A DNA stretch of 7,922 nucleotides from NCBI GenBank assembly GCA_020724025.1, contig DYHU01000175.1, positions 1-7,922 on the forward strand, read 5' to 3'. A program made the position numbers and the translations under genes. The notes under the pieces were generated by a model. It saw nothing but the letters and a program-made list of their open reading frames with translations. It was not told the DNA's origin and made no database searches. The stretch comes from Syntrophorhabdus sp. Its GTDB lineage: Bacteria > Desulfobacterota > BSN033 > UBA1163. Positions 1-5,990 of the stretch are shown here, piece by piece. How positions within the stretch are numbered: the first letter of the stretch is position 1; every line of letters starts with the position of its first letter.

Positions 1-1
1 G

Positions 2-88
2 TGTCCCACAGGGGCTATTCAACTAAAGCACTATACCGATGAAGAGCTGTTAGCCCAAATTGACGCGGCGGTGGAAAACAGACTATGA
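2..88 (+). CDS. hdrA: HdrA-like FAD/iron-sulfur protein, C-terminal end only
   Basis: Only the last 28 codons are in the window (frame 2, stop TGA 86-88). They read CPTGAIQLKHYTDEELLAQ and continue to ENRL. A 'CP-(T/S)-x-A-I' ferredoxin cluster end followed by 'hYTDEqlLaQI' is the usual C-terminus of HdrA, the FAD-containing heterodisulfide reductase subunit that performs flavin-based electron bifurcation or related electron transfer in the cytoplasm. The visible Cys would be the last ligand of a C-terminal [4Fe-4S] cluster. The following gene encodes MvhD, the standard physical partner of HdrA, which supports the call. Whether this is a full HdrA or an HdrA-like/QmoA-type flavoprotein cannot be decided from 28 residues. 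The stop codon lies inside the first unit of a 7-nt repeat array. Confidence 0.72.
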   Translation, partial: CPTGAIQLKHYTDEELLAQIDAAVENRL

Positions 89-158
89 ACGATGGACAAT
101 GAACTATGAACAAAAAAAGAGAATATTACTGTTCATCGTTCATCGTTTAACGTTCATC
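85..158. repeat. Inverted 7-nt tandem repeat array forming a long hairpin
   Basis: Four heptamers of the type ATGAACN run from 85 to 112 (ATGAACG, ATGGACA, ATGAACT, ATGAACA). After an A-rich 18-nt stretch, the complementary type follows from 131 to 158 (GTTCATC, GTTCATC, GTTTAAC, GTTCATC). Bases 90-111 pair with 131-152 with three mismatches and two G-U pairs, giving a strong imperfect 22-bp hairpin with a 19-nt loop. A second small hairpin follows (163-169 with 176-182, 7 bp). There is no T-run after either, so a simple intrinsic terminator is unlikely. This fills most of the gap between hdrA and mvhD. Confidence 0.75.
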
Positions 159-233
159 GTCCTAACGATACGGGCATCGTTACCGTCACCGATCAACGAG
201 ATCTTTATTTTCTGATTACGAAGGTGAGAGCGA

Positions 234-1073
234 ATGAGTACAGGACTTCAATTTAAACCAAGAATCATAGGTTTTGTATGCCATTGGTGAGCATACGGCG
301 CCGCTGACATGGCTGGAGTTTCCAGACTGCAATATACAACGGAAGCGAGGCTGATACGCGTCATGTGTTCCGGTAGAGTCGACCTGGAATTTGTACTCCG
401 GGCTTTCTCAAATGGAATGGACGGGGTGTTTATTGGTGGTTGCCGTTTAAATGAATGTAATTATATTACTCATGGAAATTACGATGCACTCAACATGGTG
501 CTTCTATGTAGAAAAATAATGGAACACATAGGGCTGAACTCAGAAAGATTAAGGATCGAATTTATGTCTTCGGCTGAAGGAATCCTCTTTGCCGAAGTGA
601 TGAGTGAGTTTGGCAACCAAGTGAAGGAGTTAGGACCACTTGGCAAAGGTGAAGGAATAGACCAAAATGAATTAAAGTCCAAACTTGCAGAAATTACAAA
701 GTTAGTCCCATACATTAAGTTGGTTAACCAGGAGAAGCTGGCGTCACGTCTTAAGAACCCAGAAGAATATGACAAACTTTTCACCCAAGACGAGATAGAC
801 AAGTTATTCAGCGAAGTCATCTCGTATTATATCGACACGGAAAAGTGCGAGGCCTGTATGACTTGCGCTAAGAGATGCCCCGTAGAGGCGATTATAAGCG
901 CCAAGAACCAGATCCACGTGATTGAACAAGAGAAATGCATAAAATGCGGAACATGTTTTGAAGTTTGTCCCCCTAAATTTGGTGCGGTGACGAAGATTTC
1001 TGGCGAGCCTGTTCCGCCTCCTATTCCTGAAGAAAAAAGAACTATCGTCAGAAAGACAAAGAAAGAAGATTGA
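234..1073 (+). CDS. mvhD: MvhD/FlpD-family iron-sulfur protein, selenocysteine form, with C-terminal 2x[4Fe-4S] ferredoxin
   Basis: The family passes electrons from a hydrogenase or formate dehydrogenase (or another donor) to HdrA in the cytoplasm. The 279-residue reading is from ATG 234, which has an AAGGTGAG ribosome site at 221-228, through an in-frame TGA at 288-290 read as selenocysteine 19. The N-terminus then reads RIIGFVCHW-U-AYGAADMAG, matching the family's 'GFxCxWCxYxGADLAG'. Cys16, Sec19, Cys45 (MCSGRVD), Cys70 and Cys75 (GGCRLNEC) occupy the cluster-ligand pattern. The MvhD domain spans about 8-140. A helical charged linker covers about 143-198. Two CxxCxxCxxxCP motifs follow (Cys205/208/211/215 and 235/238/241/245), then a Pro/Lys-rich tail. 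Plain MvhD is roughly half this length, so the ferredoxin part is an extension. A start at ATG 309 would have no ribosome site and would lose Cys16 and residue 19. Family call is strong; the Sec reading is very likely. Confidence 0.9.
291..325 (+). promoter_or_regulatory. Bacterial SECIS-type hairpin for UGA recoding
   Basis: Just 3' of the in-frame TGA (288-290), CTGGA (313-317) pairs perfectly with TCCAG (321-325) around a 3-nt loop GTT (318-320). The loop begins with G, 27 nt after the TGA. Known bacterial SECIS elements sit inside the coding region directly after the UGA, with a short apical stem and a G at the first or second loop position roughly 16-37 nt from the UGA; this hairpin fits. 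It would bind SelB with Sec-tRNA. Lower-stem pairing is weak by eye (one further G-C pair across a mismatch), so a fold calculation would be needed for the full shape. Confidence 0.65.
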
Positions 1074-1229
1074 ATTTATTTGGGTCTTCATCCCCATTCG
1101 TTTTGAAGCTAATCCATCGTGACGGGGCGTCACCCTCAAACGATGAAAATGGTTCTCAGTTTAGGTATTTACGCTATGCGCTATGCTCCATGCGCTATGC
1201 TATTTTCTAATTATGAATAGGAGGTAATC
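1074..1229. repeat. Gap with a small hairpin and a CGCTATG heptamer array
   Basis: No gene is seen in these 156 nt. A perfect 6-bp hairpin (GTGACG 1119-1124, loop GGG, CGTCAC 1128-1133) lies 45 nt after the mvhD stop. It has no T-run, so it looks more like an mRNA end or processing structure than a terminator. A competing outer stem is possible (1115-1120 with 1140-1145). Bases 1172-1200 are four heptamers in tandem: CGCTATG, CGCTATG, CTCCATG, CGCTATG. The same motif recurs at about 5789, 6568 and 7421. The AGGAGGT ribosome site of the next gene is at 1219-1225. Confidence 0.7.
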
Positions 1230-3275
1230 GTGTCGCCGGTTAGCGCAACCTATTGGGGCATGCCGGGCTATGTCATTTTCTGGGTCTTGTTCGCCATCGC
1301 CTTCGGCTTATTCGCCCAGAGGTTTTATTTCCTCATTCGCCTCATGCGTCTGGGGAAGCAGGAGAACCGCTTCGACAGAATAGGGGAGAGAATCAAGACG
1401 ATGCTGGTCGAGGTTGTCCCTCAGTGGTGCACCCTGAAAACCGTCACTCGAAAGGACCTGGCCGGAATCGGACATGCTCTGTTATTCTGGTGCTTCAGCC
1501 TGTTCTTCATTAGTTACATCATCTTTATCGGTCTGGCCGGAGGCTTTGGACTTTCCCCTGTGATTGAGCGCACCCCTTTTGAGACAGTCTATTTTTCCAT
1601 CCTGGATATTGCCGCGGTGCTGGTAACCGTGACTTTAATCGTGGCAGCTGTCAGGCGTTATGTCATAAGACCGCAGAGACTGGAGCCAACTGCTGAAGCC
1701 GGCATCATTTTGATGATGGTTTTTTCCCTTATGATGCTCCATGTTTTCGGCGTAGGCTTTGACCATGCTGCCCGCGGGGTTCACGCCTCCTGGCCCCCCC
1801 TGGGGGCAACTCTGGCAGGTTTCCTTAGCGGAACCGGCCTTCCACAAGGCACACTGGAGGCAGCCTACCGGGGAGTGTGGTGGCTGCATTACCTGGTGAT
1901 CCTCAGCTTCATGGTCTATATTCCCCGCTCCAAGCACCTGCACATTCTTGCCTCCCTCGTCAATGCCTTCTTCAAACCACTGGGACCTAAAGTGGTGCTT
2001 GAGCCCATCCCTCTTGAAGAGCAGGAGACCTTTGGCGTATCGAAGATTCAGGACTTTACCTGGAAGGATTTGCTTGACCTTTATGCCTGTGCCGTGTGCG
2101 GTCGATGCCATGTTAATTGTCCCGCCCAGCTTAGTGGCAAGTCCCTCTCGCCCAGAGAGGTAATTCATAACTTGAAAGAGCATTTGCTGGAGGCAGGCCC
2201 TGGATTGCTTGCCGGTAAGGCGGAACCATCTTCGGAAAGCCGGGCCAAGACCCCGGCCAAGACGATGATCGGTGATGTGGTCACCGAGGAGGAGATCTGG
2301 GCCTGCACCACCTGTGGAGCCTGCCAGGAGGTATGCCCGGTCAATATAGAACACATACGCAAGATCATCGACCTCAGGCGAAATCTGGTGCTGGCGCAAA
2401 GTAAGATGCCAGAAAGTGCCCAGCTTATGCTCAGAAATATGCAGTTAAGAGGACACCCATGGGCTGGAGTCCAGTCGATGAGGTTGAGGGGCGACTGGAC
2501 AAGTGGTCTGGAACTCAAAATATTGGCTGACGGTGATACCGCTGATACCCTATTCTGGGTAGGTTGCACCGGGGCTCTTGTTGAGCGTAATATCAAAGCG
2601 ACTCTATCCATGACGAGGGTGCTGAAAGCGGCTGGAGTCGATTTCGGGGTATTAGGCGATGCCGAAACTTGCTGTGGTGACCCGGCACGACGAGCAGGGT
2701 ATGAGTTCCAGTTCCAGATCATGGCGGAGCAAAATATTGAAATTTTTAAAAGCCACAACATTAAAGAGATCATCACCACCTGTCCCCACTGCTATAATAC
2801 CATTAAGAATGAGTACCCGAGGTACGGCGGCGATTTCAAGGTGGTTCACTATACCCAGCTCATTGCTGATTTGATCAGGCAGGGCAAATTGAAGCTGACC
2901 AACGAGCTGAATTCCACACTCACCTATCATGACCCCTGCTATTTAGGCCGTTATAACAGCGTCTATCTGGAGCCTCGCCGGATATTGCAGGCTATCCCCA
3001 AGACAAAACTTGAGGAAATGGAACGTTCGCGAAACACGGGCTTTTGCTGCGGCGGCGGCGGTGGACTCATGTGGATAGAAGAACAGCCCGGTACAACAAA
3101 GATTAATCAAATGCGTATTGAAGACGTTCTCAAGACCGGGGCTGAGACGGTAGTAACCGCCTGCCCTTATTGTCTGCAGATGTTCGAGGAGAGCATCGAA
3201 CAAAAAGATATTAAGGACTCGTTGAAGGCAAGAGACCTTGTTGAACTCGTTGAAGCATCAATGAAGCAGTCTTAA
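1230..3275 (+). CDS. Membrane-bound FeS/CCG-domain oxidoreductase, ETF:menaquinone oxidoreductase (EMO) type
   Basis: A 681-residue fusion starting at GTG 1230, set by AGGAGGT at 1219-1225. The N-terminal third is a NarI-like cytochrome b domain with about five membrane helices (roughly 13-37, 80-103, 120-141, 157-177, 215-232). Candidate haem histidines are His82, His171, His220 and His236/238. A soluble HdrD-like part follows. It has two [4Fe-4S] motifs, Cys287/290/293/297 and Cys359/362/365/369, and two CCG domains (Cys446, CC 481-482, Cys518/521; Cys570, CC 606-607, Cys645/648), which in HdrB/HdrD bind noncubane FeS clusters. Family members next to etfBA take electrons from reduced EtfAB and reduce menaquinone. 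That is the expected role here, since etfB and etfA follow directly. An HdrDE-like thiol/disulfide reductase is the alternative. Both CCG domains look complete. Confidence 0.88.
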   Translation: MSPVSATYWGMPGYVIFWVLFAIAFGLFAQRFYFLIRLMRLGKQENRFDRIGERIKTMLVEVVPQWCTLKTVTRKDLAGIGHALLFWCFSLFFISYIIFIGLAGGFGLSPVIERTPFETVYFSILDIAAVLVTVTLIVAAVRRYVIRPQRLEPTAEAGIILMMVFSLMMLHVFGVGFDHAARGVHASWPPLGATLAGFLSGTGLPQGTLEAAYRGVWWLHYLVILSFMVYIPRSKHLHILASLVNAFFKPLGPKVVLEPIPLEEQETFGVSKIQDFTWKDLLDLYACAVCGRCHVNCPAQLSGKSLSPREVIHNLKEHLLEAGPGLLAGKAEPSSESRAKTPAKTMIGDVVTEEEIWACTTCGACQEVCPVNIEHIRKIIDLRRNLVLAQSKMPESAQLMLRNMQLRGHPWAGVQSMRLRGDWTSGLELKILADGDTADTLFWVGCTGALVERNIKATLSMTRVLKAAGVDFGVLGDAETCCGDPARRAGYEFQFQIMAEQNIEIFKSHNIKEIITTCPHCYNTIKNEYPRYGGDFKVVHYTQLIADLIRQGKLKLTNELNSTLTYHDPCYLGRYNSVYLEPRRILQAIPKTKLEEMERSRNTGFCCGGGGGLMWIEEQPGTTKINQMRIEDVLKTGAETVVTACPYCLQMFEESIEQKDIKDSLKARDLVELVEASMKQS

Positions 3276-3277
3276 TT

Positions 3278-3305
3278 GAGATTTCTGGAAAGATCCAGAA
3301 ATCTC
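3278..3305 (+). other. Perfect 12-bp hairpin directly after the EMO stop codon
   Basis: GAGATTTCTGGA (3278-3289) pairs perfectly with TCCAGAAATCTC (3294-3305) around the loop AAGA, two bases after the stop TAA (3273-3275). A second stem, AGAGAGC 3308-3314 with GCTCTCT 3332-3338 (17-nt loop), follows and ends a few bases before the etfB ribosome site (GAGGAGG, 3343-3349). A T-run of five lies within the second loop but not right after the first stem. This could protect the 3' end of the upstream message, cause partial termination, or tune etfB translation. The structure is certain, the role is not. Confidence 0.6.
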
Positions 3306-3356
3306 TGAGAGAGCGAAATTAGTTTTTCAGAGCTCTCTAATGAGGAGGGGAGTCGT

Positions 3357-4151
3357 ATGCATACGATCGTCTGTGTTAAACAGGTACTTGACCCCGAGAT
3401 ACCACCGGCCAAATTCAAGATTGACCCCGAGGGGAAACAGGTTATTCCTCCCCCCGGAGTGCCGCCTGTGATAAGCGTATTTGATGAACGAGCAGTTGAG
3501 GCAGCATGCCGGCTCAAAGATAAGCACAAGGGCAAAATAACAGTGATCAGCATGGGGTCAGGGAAAGCTTCTGACGTGGTCAAGCACGCCATATCGATGG
3601 GGGCCGACGAAGGATTTGTTCTCCAGGATGAAGCCTTCGAAAGCTTGGATAGCTTTGGTACTGCTTATGTCTTGGGGAAAGCTATCCAGAAAATTGGCGG
3701 GTATGACCTGGTTCTGTGTGGCCGACAGGCCGCTGACTGGGGCGCTGGTCAGGTTGGGTCTATTCTGGCCGAAATACTTGGCATCCCTGTAGTTACCCTC
3801 GCCTGTGATATCGAGGCAGTGGACAAGAAGCTTAGGGTAAAGAGGATGGTGAAGGATGGCTATGAAGTGCTGGAAGCTCCTATGCCAAGCCTGGTTACCG
3901 TCAGCAGTGAGATTGGTCTACCTCGTCTTCCCGCTGGAATGGGCCTCATGCTTGCTCGCCGCAAGCAGATTCCGGTCTGGAAGGCGCAGGATATTGGGGC
4001 TGAGTCCTCGCAGTTGGACAAGGCTAAAGCCCATACCGAGGTCACCAGTCTCTCTGTGCCGACCCGGAAGACCGAGTGTGAGATAATTACCGGGGGTACT
4101 CCAAGTGAAGCTGGAGTCAATCTAGCCTTAAAGCTTATTAAGCTGATATGA
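3357..4151 (+). CDS. etfB: Electron transfer flavoprotein, beta subunit
   Basis: A 264-residue protein, the usual length for EtfB/FixA. It pairs with EtfA in the cytoplasm and binds AMP or a second FAD; the heterodimer carries electrons from acyl-CoA dehydrogenases. The N-terminus MHTIVCVKQVLDPEIPP, 'VFDERAVEAACRLKD' (41-55), and the nucleotide-binding signature CGRQAADWGAGQVG (121-134) are diagnostic. 'GLPRLPAGMGLMLARRK' (187-203) leads into the C-terminal arm that wraps around EtfA. The start ATG 3357 has GAGGAGG eight bases upstream. It lies 81 nt after the membrane FeS gene and before etfA, so EtfAB probably docks on that membrane protein. Whether this Etf is a simple carrier or a bifurcating type cannot be told reliably by eye; the EMO neighbour favours quinone-linked transfer. 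Confidence 0.95.
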   Translation: MHTIVCVKQVLDPEIPPAKFKIDPEGKQVIPPPGVPPVISVFDERAVEAACRLKDKHKGKITVISMGSGKASDVVKHAISMGADEGFVLQDEAFESLDSFGTAYVLGKAIQKIGGYDLVLCGRQAADWGAGQVGSILAEILGIPVVTLACDIEAVDKKLRVKRMVKDGYEVLEAPMPSLVTVSSEIGLPRLPAGMGLMLARRKQIPVWKAQDIGAESSQLDKAKAHTEVTSLSVPTRKTECEIITGGTPSEAGVNLALKLIKLI

Positions 4152-4177
4152 TTAGTTAGAAAGTAAACCCCGCTATC

Positions 4178-4200
4178 CCCTCTCCCCTGGGGGGAGAGGG
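4178..4200. repeat. G/C-rich REP-like palindrome between etfB and etfA
   Basis: CCCTCTCCCC (4178-4187) pairs perfectly with GGGGAGAGGG (4191-4200) around the loop TGG. A G-rich tail continues to 4215 (GAGGGTGAGGGGGAGG). Palindromes of this 'CCCTCTCCC...GGGAGAGGG' type followed by a GAGGGTGAGGG tail are common dispersed extragenic repeats in many bacterial genomes. The 131-nt gap holds nothing else except the etfA ribosome site. Sitting inside the operon, it could weaken or stabilise the etfA end of the message. Confidence 0.7.
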
Positions 4201-4282
4201 CGAGGGTGAGGGGGAGGATAATGTCTGATAGATTTTCATAGTTCGCGGGGACGTAGCTTATAAAATGAACGGAGGATATTCA

Positions 4283-5284
4283 ATGGATAGTCATAAAGGT
4301 GTTTTGGTTTGTGGGGAGATCGCTGAAGGGAAATTAGCGCCAATCACTATAGAACTCCTTGGAGTCGGAAGAAAGCTCGCCAATGAACTGGGCGAGGACT
4401 TAAGTACCCTATTGATGGGTAGCAAAACAGGTGGCTTGGGTCAGGAGGCAATCGCCTATGGGGCTGACAAAGTCTATGTTACTGAAGACAGTCTCCTGGA
4501 TAATTATAACTCCGATGCCTACACTCAGGTAGCGGCTAACCTTTGCCTGAAAGCGCTTCCTTCTATTATGCTTCTTGGCCATACGGATGTCGGTTGTGAT
4601 TTAGCTCCGCGACTAAATGGTCGCTTAGGGGGTGGGCTCTCTATGGATTGCCTGGCGTTATCCGTTGACCCGGCGACCAAGCTCCTGGTCTCGACGAGAC
4701 CTGTCTTTGGTGGGAACGCCCACGCCAAGGTGGTATCAAGGTCTGCCCGCCCTCAGATGGCTACTCTAAGACTGAAAATAGTGCCGCCAGCAGAGCGCAA
4801 TGACTCTCGGCAAGGTCAGATTATTCCTGTAGAAGGCAAGATCGACCCTTCGGCGCTTAAAGTCAGGGTTGTCGATCGGATAAAAGAAGAGGTGGAAGGG
4901 GTGAAGCTGGAAGACGCTGAGGTAGTCGTTAGCGGTGGCCGTGGCATAGGCAGTGCTCAAAACTTCGAGATGGTCCGGGAGCTCGCTCGCGTTCTGGGTG
5001 GCGCTGTTGGTGCTACCAGACCTGCCTGTGACGAGGGTTGGGCGGCGGTGACGCTCCAGGTGGGCCAGAGCGGAAAGGTGGTCAGCCCTAAACTATATAT
5101 AGCCGTTGCTCTCTCTGGCGCCATGTCGCATATCACTGGCTGTTTGGGATCAAAGTGTATTGTGGCTATCAATAAGGATAAGGAGGCTAATATCTTTAGT
5201 GTAGCCCACTTCGGTATCGTCGCGGATTATAAAGAAGTCTTGCCTGCTCTGACCGCGAAACTCAAGGAGCTACTATCAGCATAA
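4283..5284 (+). CDS. etfA: Electron transfer flavoprotein, alpha subunit
   Basis: The FAD-carrying partner of EtfB, 333 residues from ATG 4283. This start is preferred over ATG 4265 because GGAGG (4271-4275) sits seven bases before it and lies inside the longer version; MDSHKGVLVCGE then matches the family N-terminus. Domain I covers about 1-190. The FAD domain follows: 'VVSGGRGIGSAQNFE' (215-229), 'GATRPACDEGW' (243-253), 'LQVGQSGKVVSPKLYIA' (258-274), 'LSGAMSHITG' (277-286) and 'VAINKDKEANIFSVAHFGIVAD' (294-315). The usual GISGAIQH and ADYG motifs appear here as ALSGAMSH and AHFG, so residues around the flavin differ somewhat from textbook EtfA. With EtfB it should move electrons from acyl-CoA dehydrogenase-type enzymes to the upstream membrane FeS protein. 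It is the last gene of the operon. Confidence 0.94.
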   Translation: MDSHKGVLVCGEIAEGKLAPITIELLGVGRKLANELGEDLSTLLMGSKTGGLGQEAIAYGADKVYVTEDSLLDNYNSDAYTQVAANLCLKALPSIMLLGHTDVGCDLAPRLNGRLGGGLSMDCLALSVDPATKLLVSTRPVFGGNAHAKVVSRSARPQMATLRLKIVPPAERNDSRQGQIIPVEGKIDPSALKVRVVDRIKEEVEGVKLEDAEVVVSGGRGIGSAQNFEMVRELARVLGGAVGATRPACDEGWAAVTLQVGQSGKVVSPKLYIAVALSGAMSHITGCLGSKCIVAINKDKEANIFSVAHFGIVADYKEVLPALTAKLKELLSA

Positions 5285-5343
5285 GCCGCGGATTTGCTAG
5301 AACCCCATTCATTCTACCCCTGTCAGAGTTAGACTTCCTCTCA

Positions 5344-5374
5344 GAGGTGCAGTTAATAACCTCCAATCTTTTTT
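5344..5374 (+). terminator. Weak candidate terminator after etfA
   Basis: GAGGT (5344-5348) pairs with ACCTC (5359-5363) around a 10-nt loop, followed by CAATC and then six T (5369-5374). It sits 60 nt past the etfA stop, where the operon should end. The 5-nt gap before the T-run and the short stem make it a weak example. Confidence 0.35.
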
Positions 5375-5673
5375 GCTAATCCTTCAATTCTCAATGACAC
5401 CCTTTCCCTATTCTCTCCATCTCCCCTTCCCGTGGCTACCGGGACTCGCCTGACGATTCACTCGATTCCCAAACTTATGATTTCCAAGCCATCTCTAAAT
5501 CCTCCTCTCTATGAGTCATTTCGGGTAGTTAGAGATTCGGAAGAAGTGCCAGGTTCTGCTCAAAAGTGTAGCTCCTCTCATCCAATTTGCCATTTTTTCT
5601 TAATTTTGGTAGGGTACATCCAACACGCCTGGGGGTAAGGAGAATTCTATAAAAATTTTAGGATTGAGCCGAA

Positions 5674-5706
5674 GTCTATTCTCAAAAAGAATGGGTTTTT
5701 TGTTTT
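5674..5706 (+). terminator. Candidate intrinsic terminator
   Basis: ATTCT (5678-5682) pairs with AGAAT (5688-5692) around CAAAA. The stem extends with C-G and G-U pairs to 5674/5696. It is followed directly by TTTTTT, G, TTTT (5696-5706). The T-run is good and the stem is AT-rich with several wobble pairs. It could end read-through from the etf operon about 390 nt upstream. Confidence 0.45.
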
Positions 5707-5716
5707 CTGATGTTTA

Positions 5717-5798
5717 ACACCTTACGCCTTACCTGCCCGCCGAAGCCTTGGCGTAGGCAGGCGATTCACGCTTTACGGTAGTAAATAACGCTATGCGC
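5717..5798. repeat. Long direct repeat A, copy 1, with embedded 30-nt palindrome
   Basis: This 82-nt stretch recurs at 7348-7430 with about six mismatches and one inserted base. It opens with CTTACGC-type heptamers and then holds a 30-nt palindrome at 5732-5761: CCTGCC with GGCAGG outside, CGCC with GGCG inside. It resumes with 7-nt periodic sequence (TTCACGC, TTTACGG, TAGTAAA, TAACGCT, ATGCGCC). The palindrome looks inserted into an older heptamer array. Confidence 0.8.
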
Positions 5799-5801
5799 CA
5801 T

Positions 5802-5843
5802 GCCTGCCTGCCCCTGCCTACCGGCAGGCAGGGGTGGGCAGGC
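5802..5843. repeat. Strong G/C-rich palindrome
   Basis: The left arm 5802-5822 and right arm 5823-5843 are reverse complements with three mismatches in 21 positions, built on CCTGCC and GGCAGG units. The apex is around CCGG (5821-5824). Related in sequence to the palindrome at 5732-5761, it belongs to a dispersed 'cctgcc/ggcagg' repeat class. It is absent from the matching place in repeat copy 2 (7430 onward), so it is an extra insertion here. Confidence 0.75.
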
Positions 5844-5869
5844 GCTCTGTATGCGTTGTGTTGGTATGT

Positions 5870-5922
5870 GAAAGGTGAGGGTGGATCAAATTTCTGAAAG
5901 GAAAATAAGTAAGAGAATTCAA
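5870..5922 (+). repeat. Repeat element C, copy 1, upstream of brnTA
   Basis: From TGAAAGGTGAGGGTGGAT to AGAGAATTCAA, this stretch aligns with 7613-7666 at roughly 80% identity by eye (one 1-nt indel). A shorter version of its first part occurs at 6663-6676. All three copies lie upstream of an accessory gene, here 40 nt before the brnT promoter. The conserved ends are GGTGA(G/T)GGTGGAT and AATAAGTAA(G/C)AGAATTCAA. Function unknown. Confidence 0.7.
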
Positions 5923-5961
5923 AGCCCCTGGATTCTGACTGCAAGAACTTTGAAATAAAAG

Positions 5962-5990
5962 TTGACAGATACATATAAAATACATATAAT
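5962..5990 (+). promoter_or_regulatory. Consensus sigma-70 promoter of brnTA, with overlapping tandem operator candidate
   Basis: TTGACA (5962-5967) and TATAAT (5985-5990) are both perfect and spaced by 17 nt. The last T of the -10 box touches the brnT ATG at 5991, so a normal +1 would fall near 5997, inside the gene. From 5969 to 5990 an 11-nt unit occurs twice in tandem (ATACATATAAA, ATACATATAAT), covering the spacer and the -10 box. Ribbon-helix-helix antitoxins such as BrnA bind repeated half-sites about one helical turn apart, so this is the obvious autoregulation site. Promoter match is certain; operator role is inference. Confidence 0.8.

Larger units (their letters stand above)
5285..5716. 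other. 432-nt stretch without a supported gene
   Basis: Between etfA and the repeat region I see no coding signal. The longest open frame (GTG 5432 to 5638, 68 codons) lacks a ribosome site and resembles no family I know. The pyrimidine-rich stretch 5390-5440 and an orphan TAAGGAG at 5636-5642, with no start codon at the right distance, suggest decayed sequence. Two candidate terminators (5344-5374 and 5674-5706) are listed separately. Confidence 0.6.

Noticed and set aside
85..158. Heptamer repeats considered as a CRISPR array
   Set aside because: Units are 7 nt and contiguous, with no 25-40 nt repeats and no unique spacers.
288..290. TGA as a nonsense mutation making mvhD a pseudogene
   Set aside because: Conservation continues on both sides, the codon sits exactly at the Cys position replaced by Sec in this family, the rest of the gene is intact and a suitable hairpin follows.
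1635..2399. 254-codon minus-strand open frame opposite the membrane FeS gene
   Set aside because: It is antisense to a clearly conserved coding region and its translation shows no recognisable domain.
4221..4241. Six-codon ORF (MSDRFS) after GGAGGATA, possible leader peptide of etfA
   Set aside because: The purine-rich match comes from the tail of the REP-like repeat, and there is no attenuator structure or regulatory codon run.
4265..4282. Upstream ATG 4265 as the etfA start
   Set aside because: The GGAGG ribosome site lies inside this extension and is correctly spaced for ATG 4283; the six extra residues are not part of the family N-terminus.
5432..5638. 68-codon open frame starting at GTG
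   Set aside because: No ribosome site, low-complexity Ser/Pro-rich composition, no family resemblance, and it lies in sequence that looks decayed.
5636..5642. TAAGGAG as a ribosome site for a small gene
   Set aside because: No ATG, GTG or TTG follows at a usable distance in an open frame.
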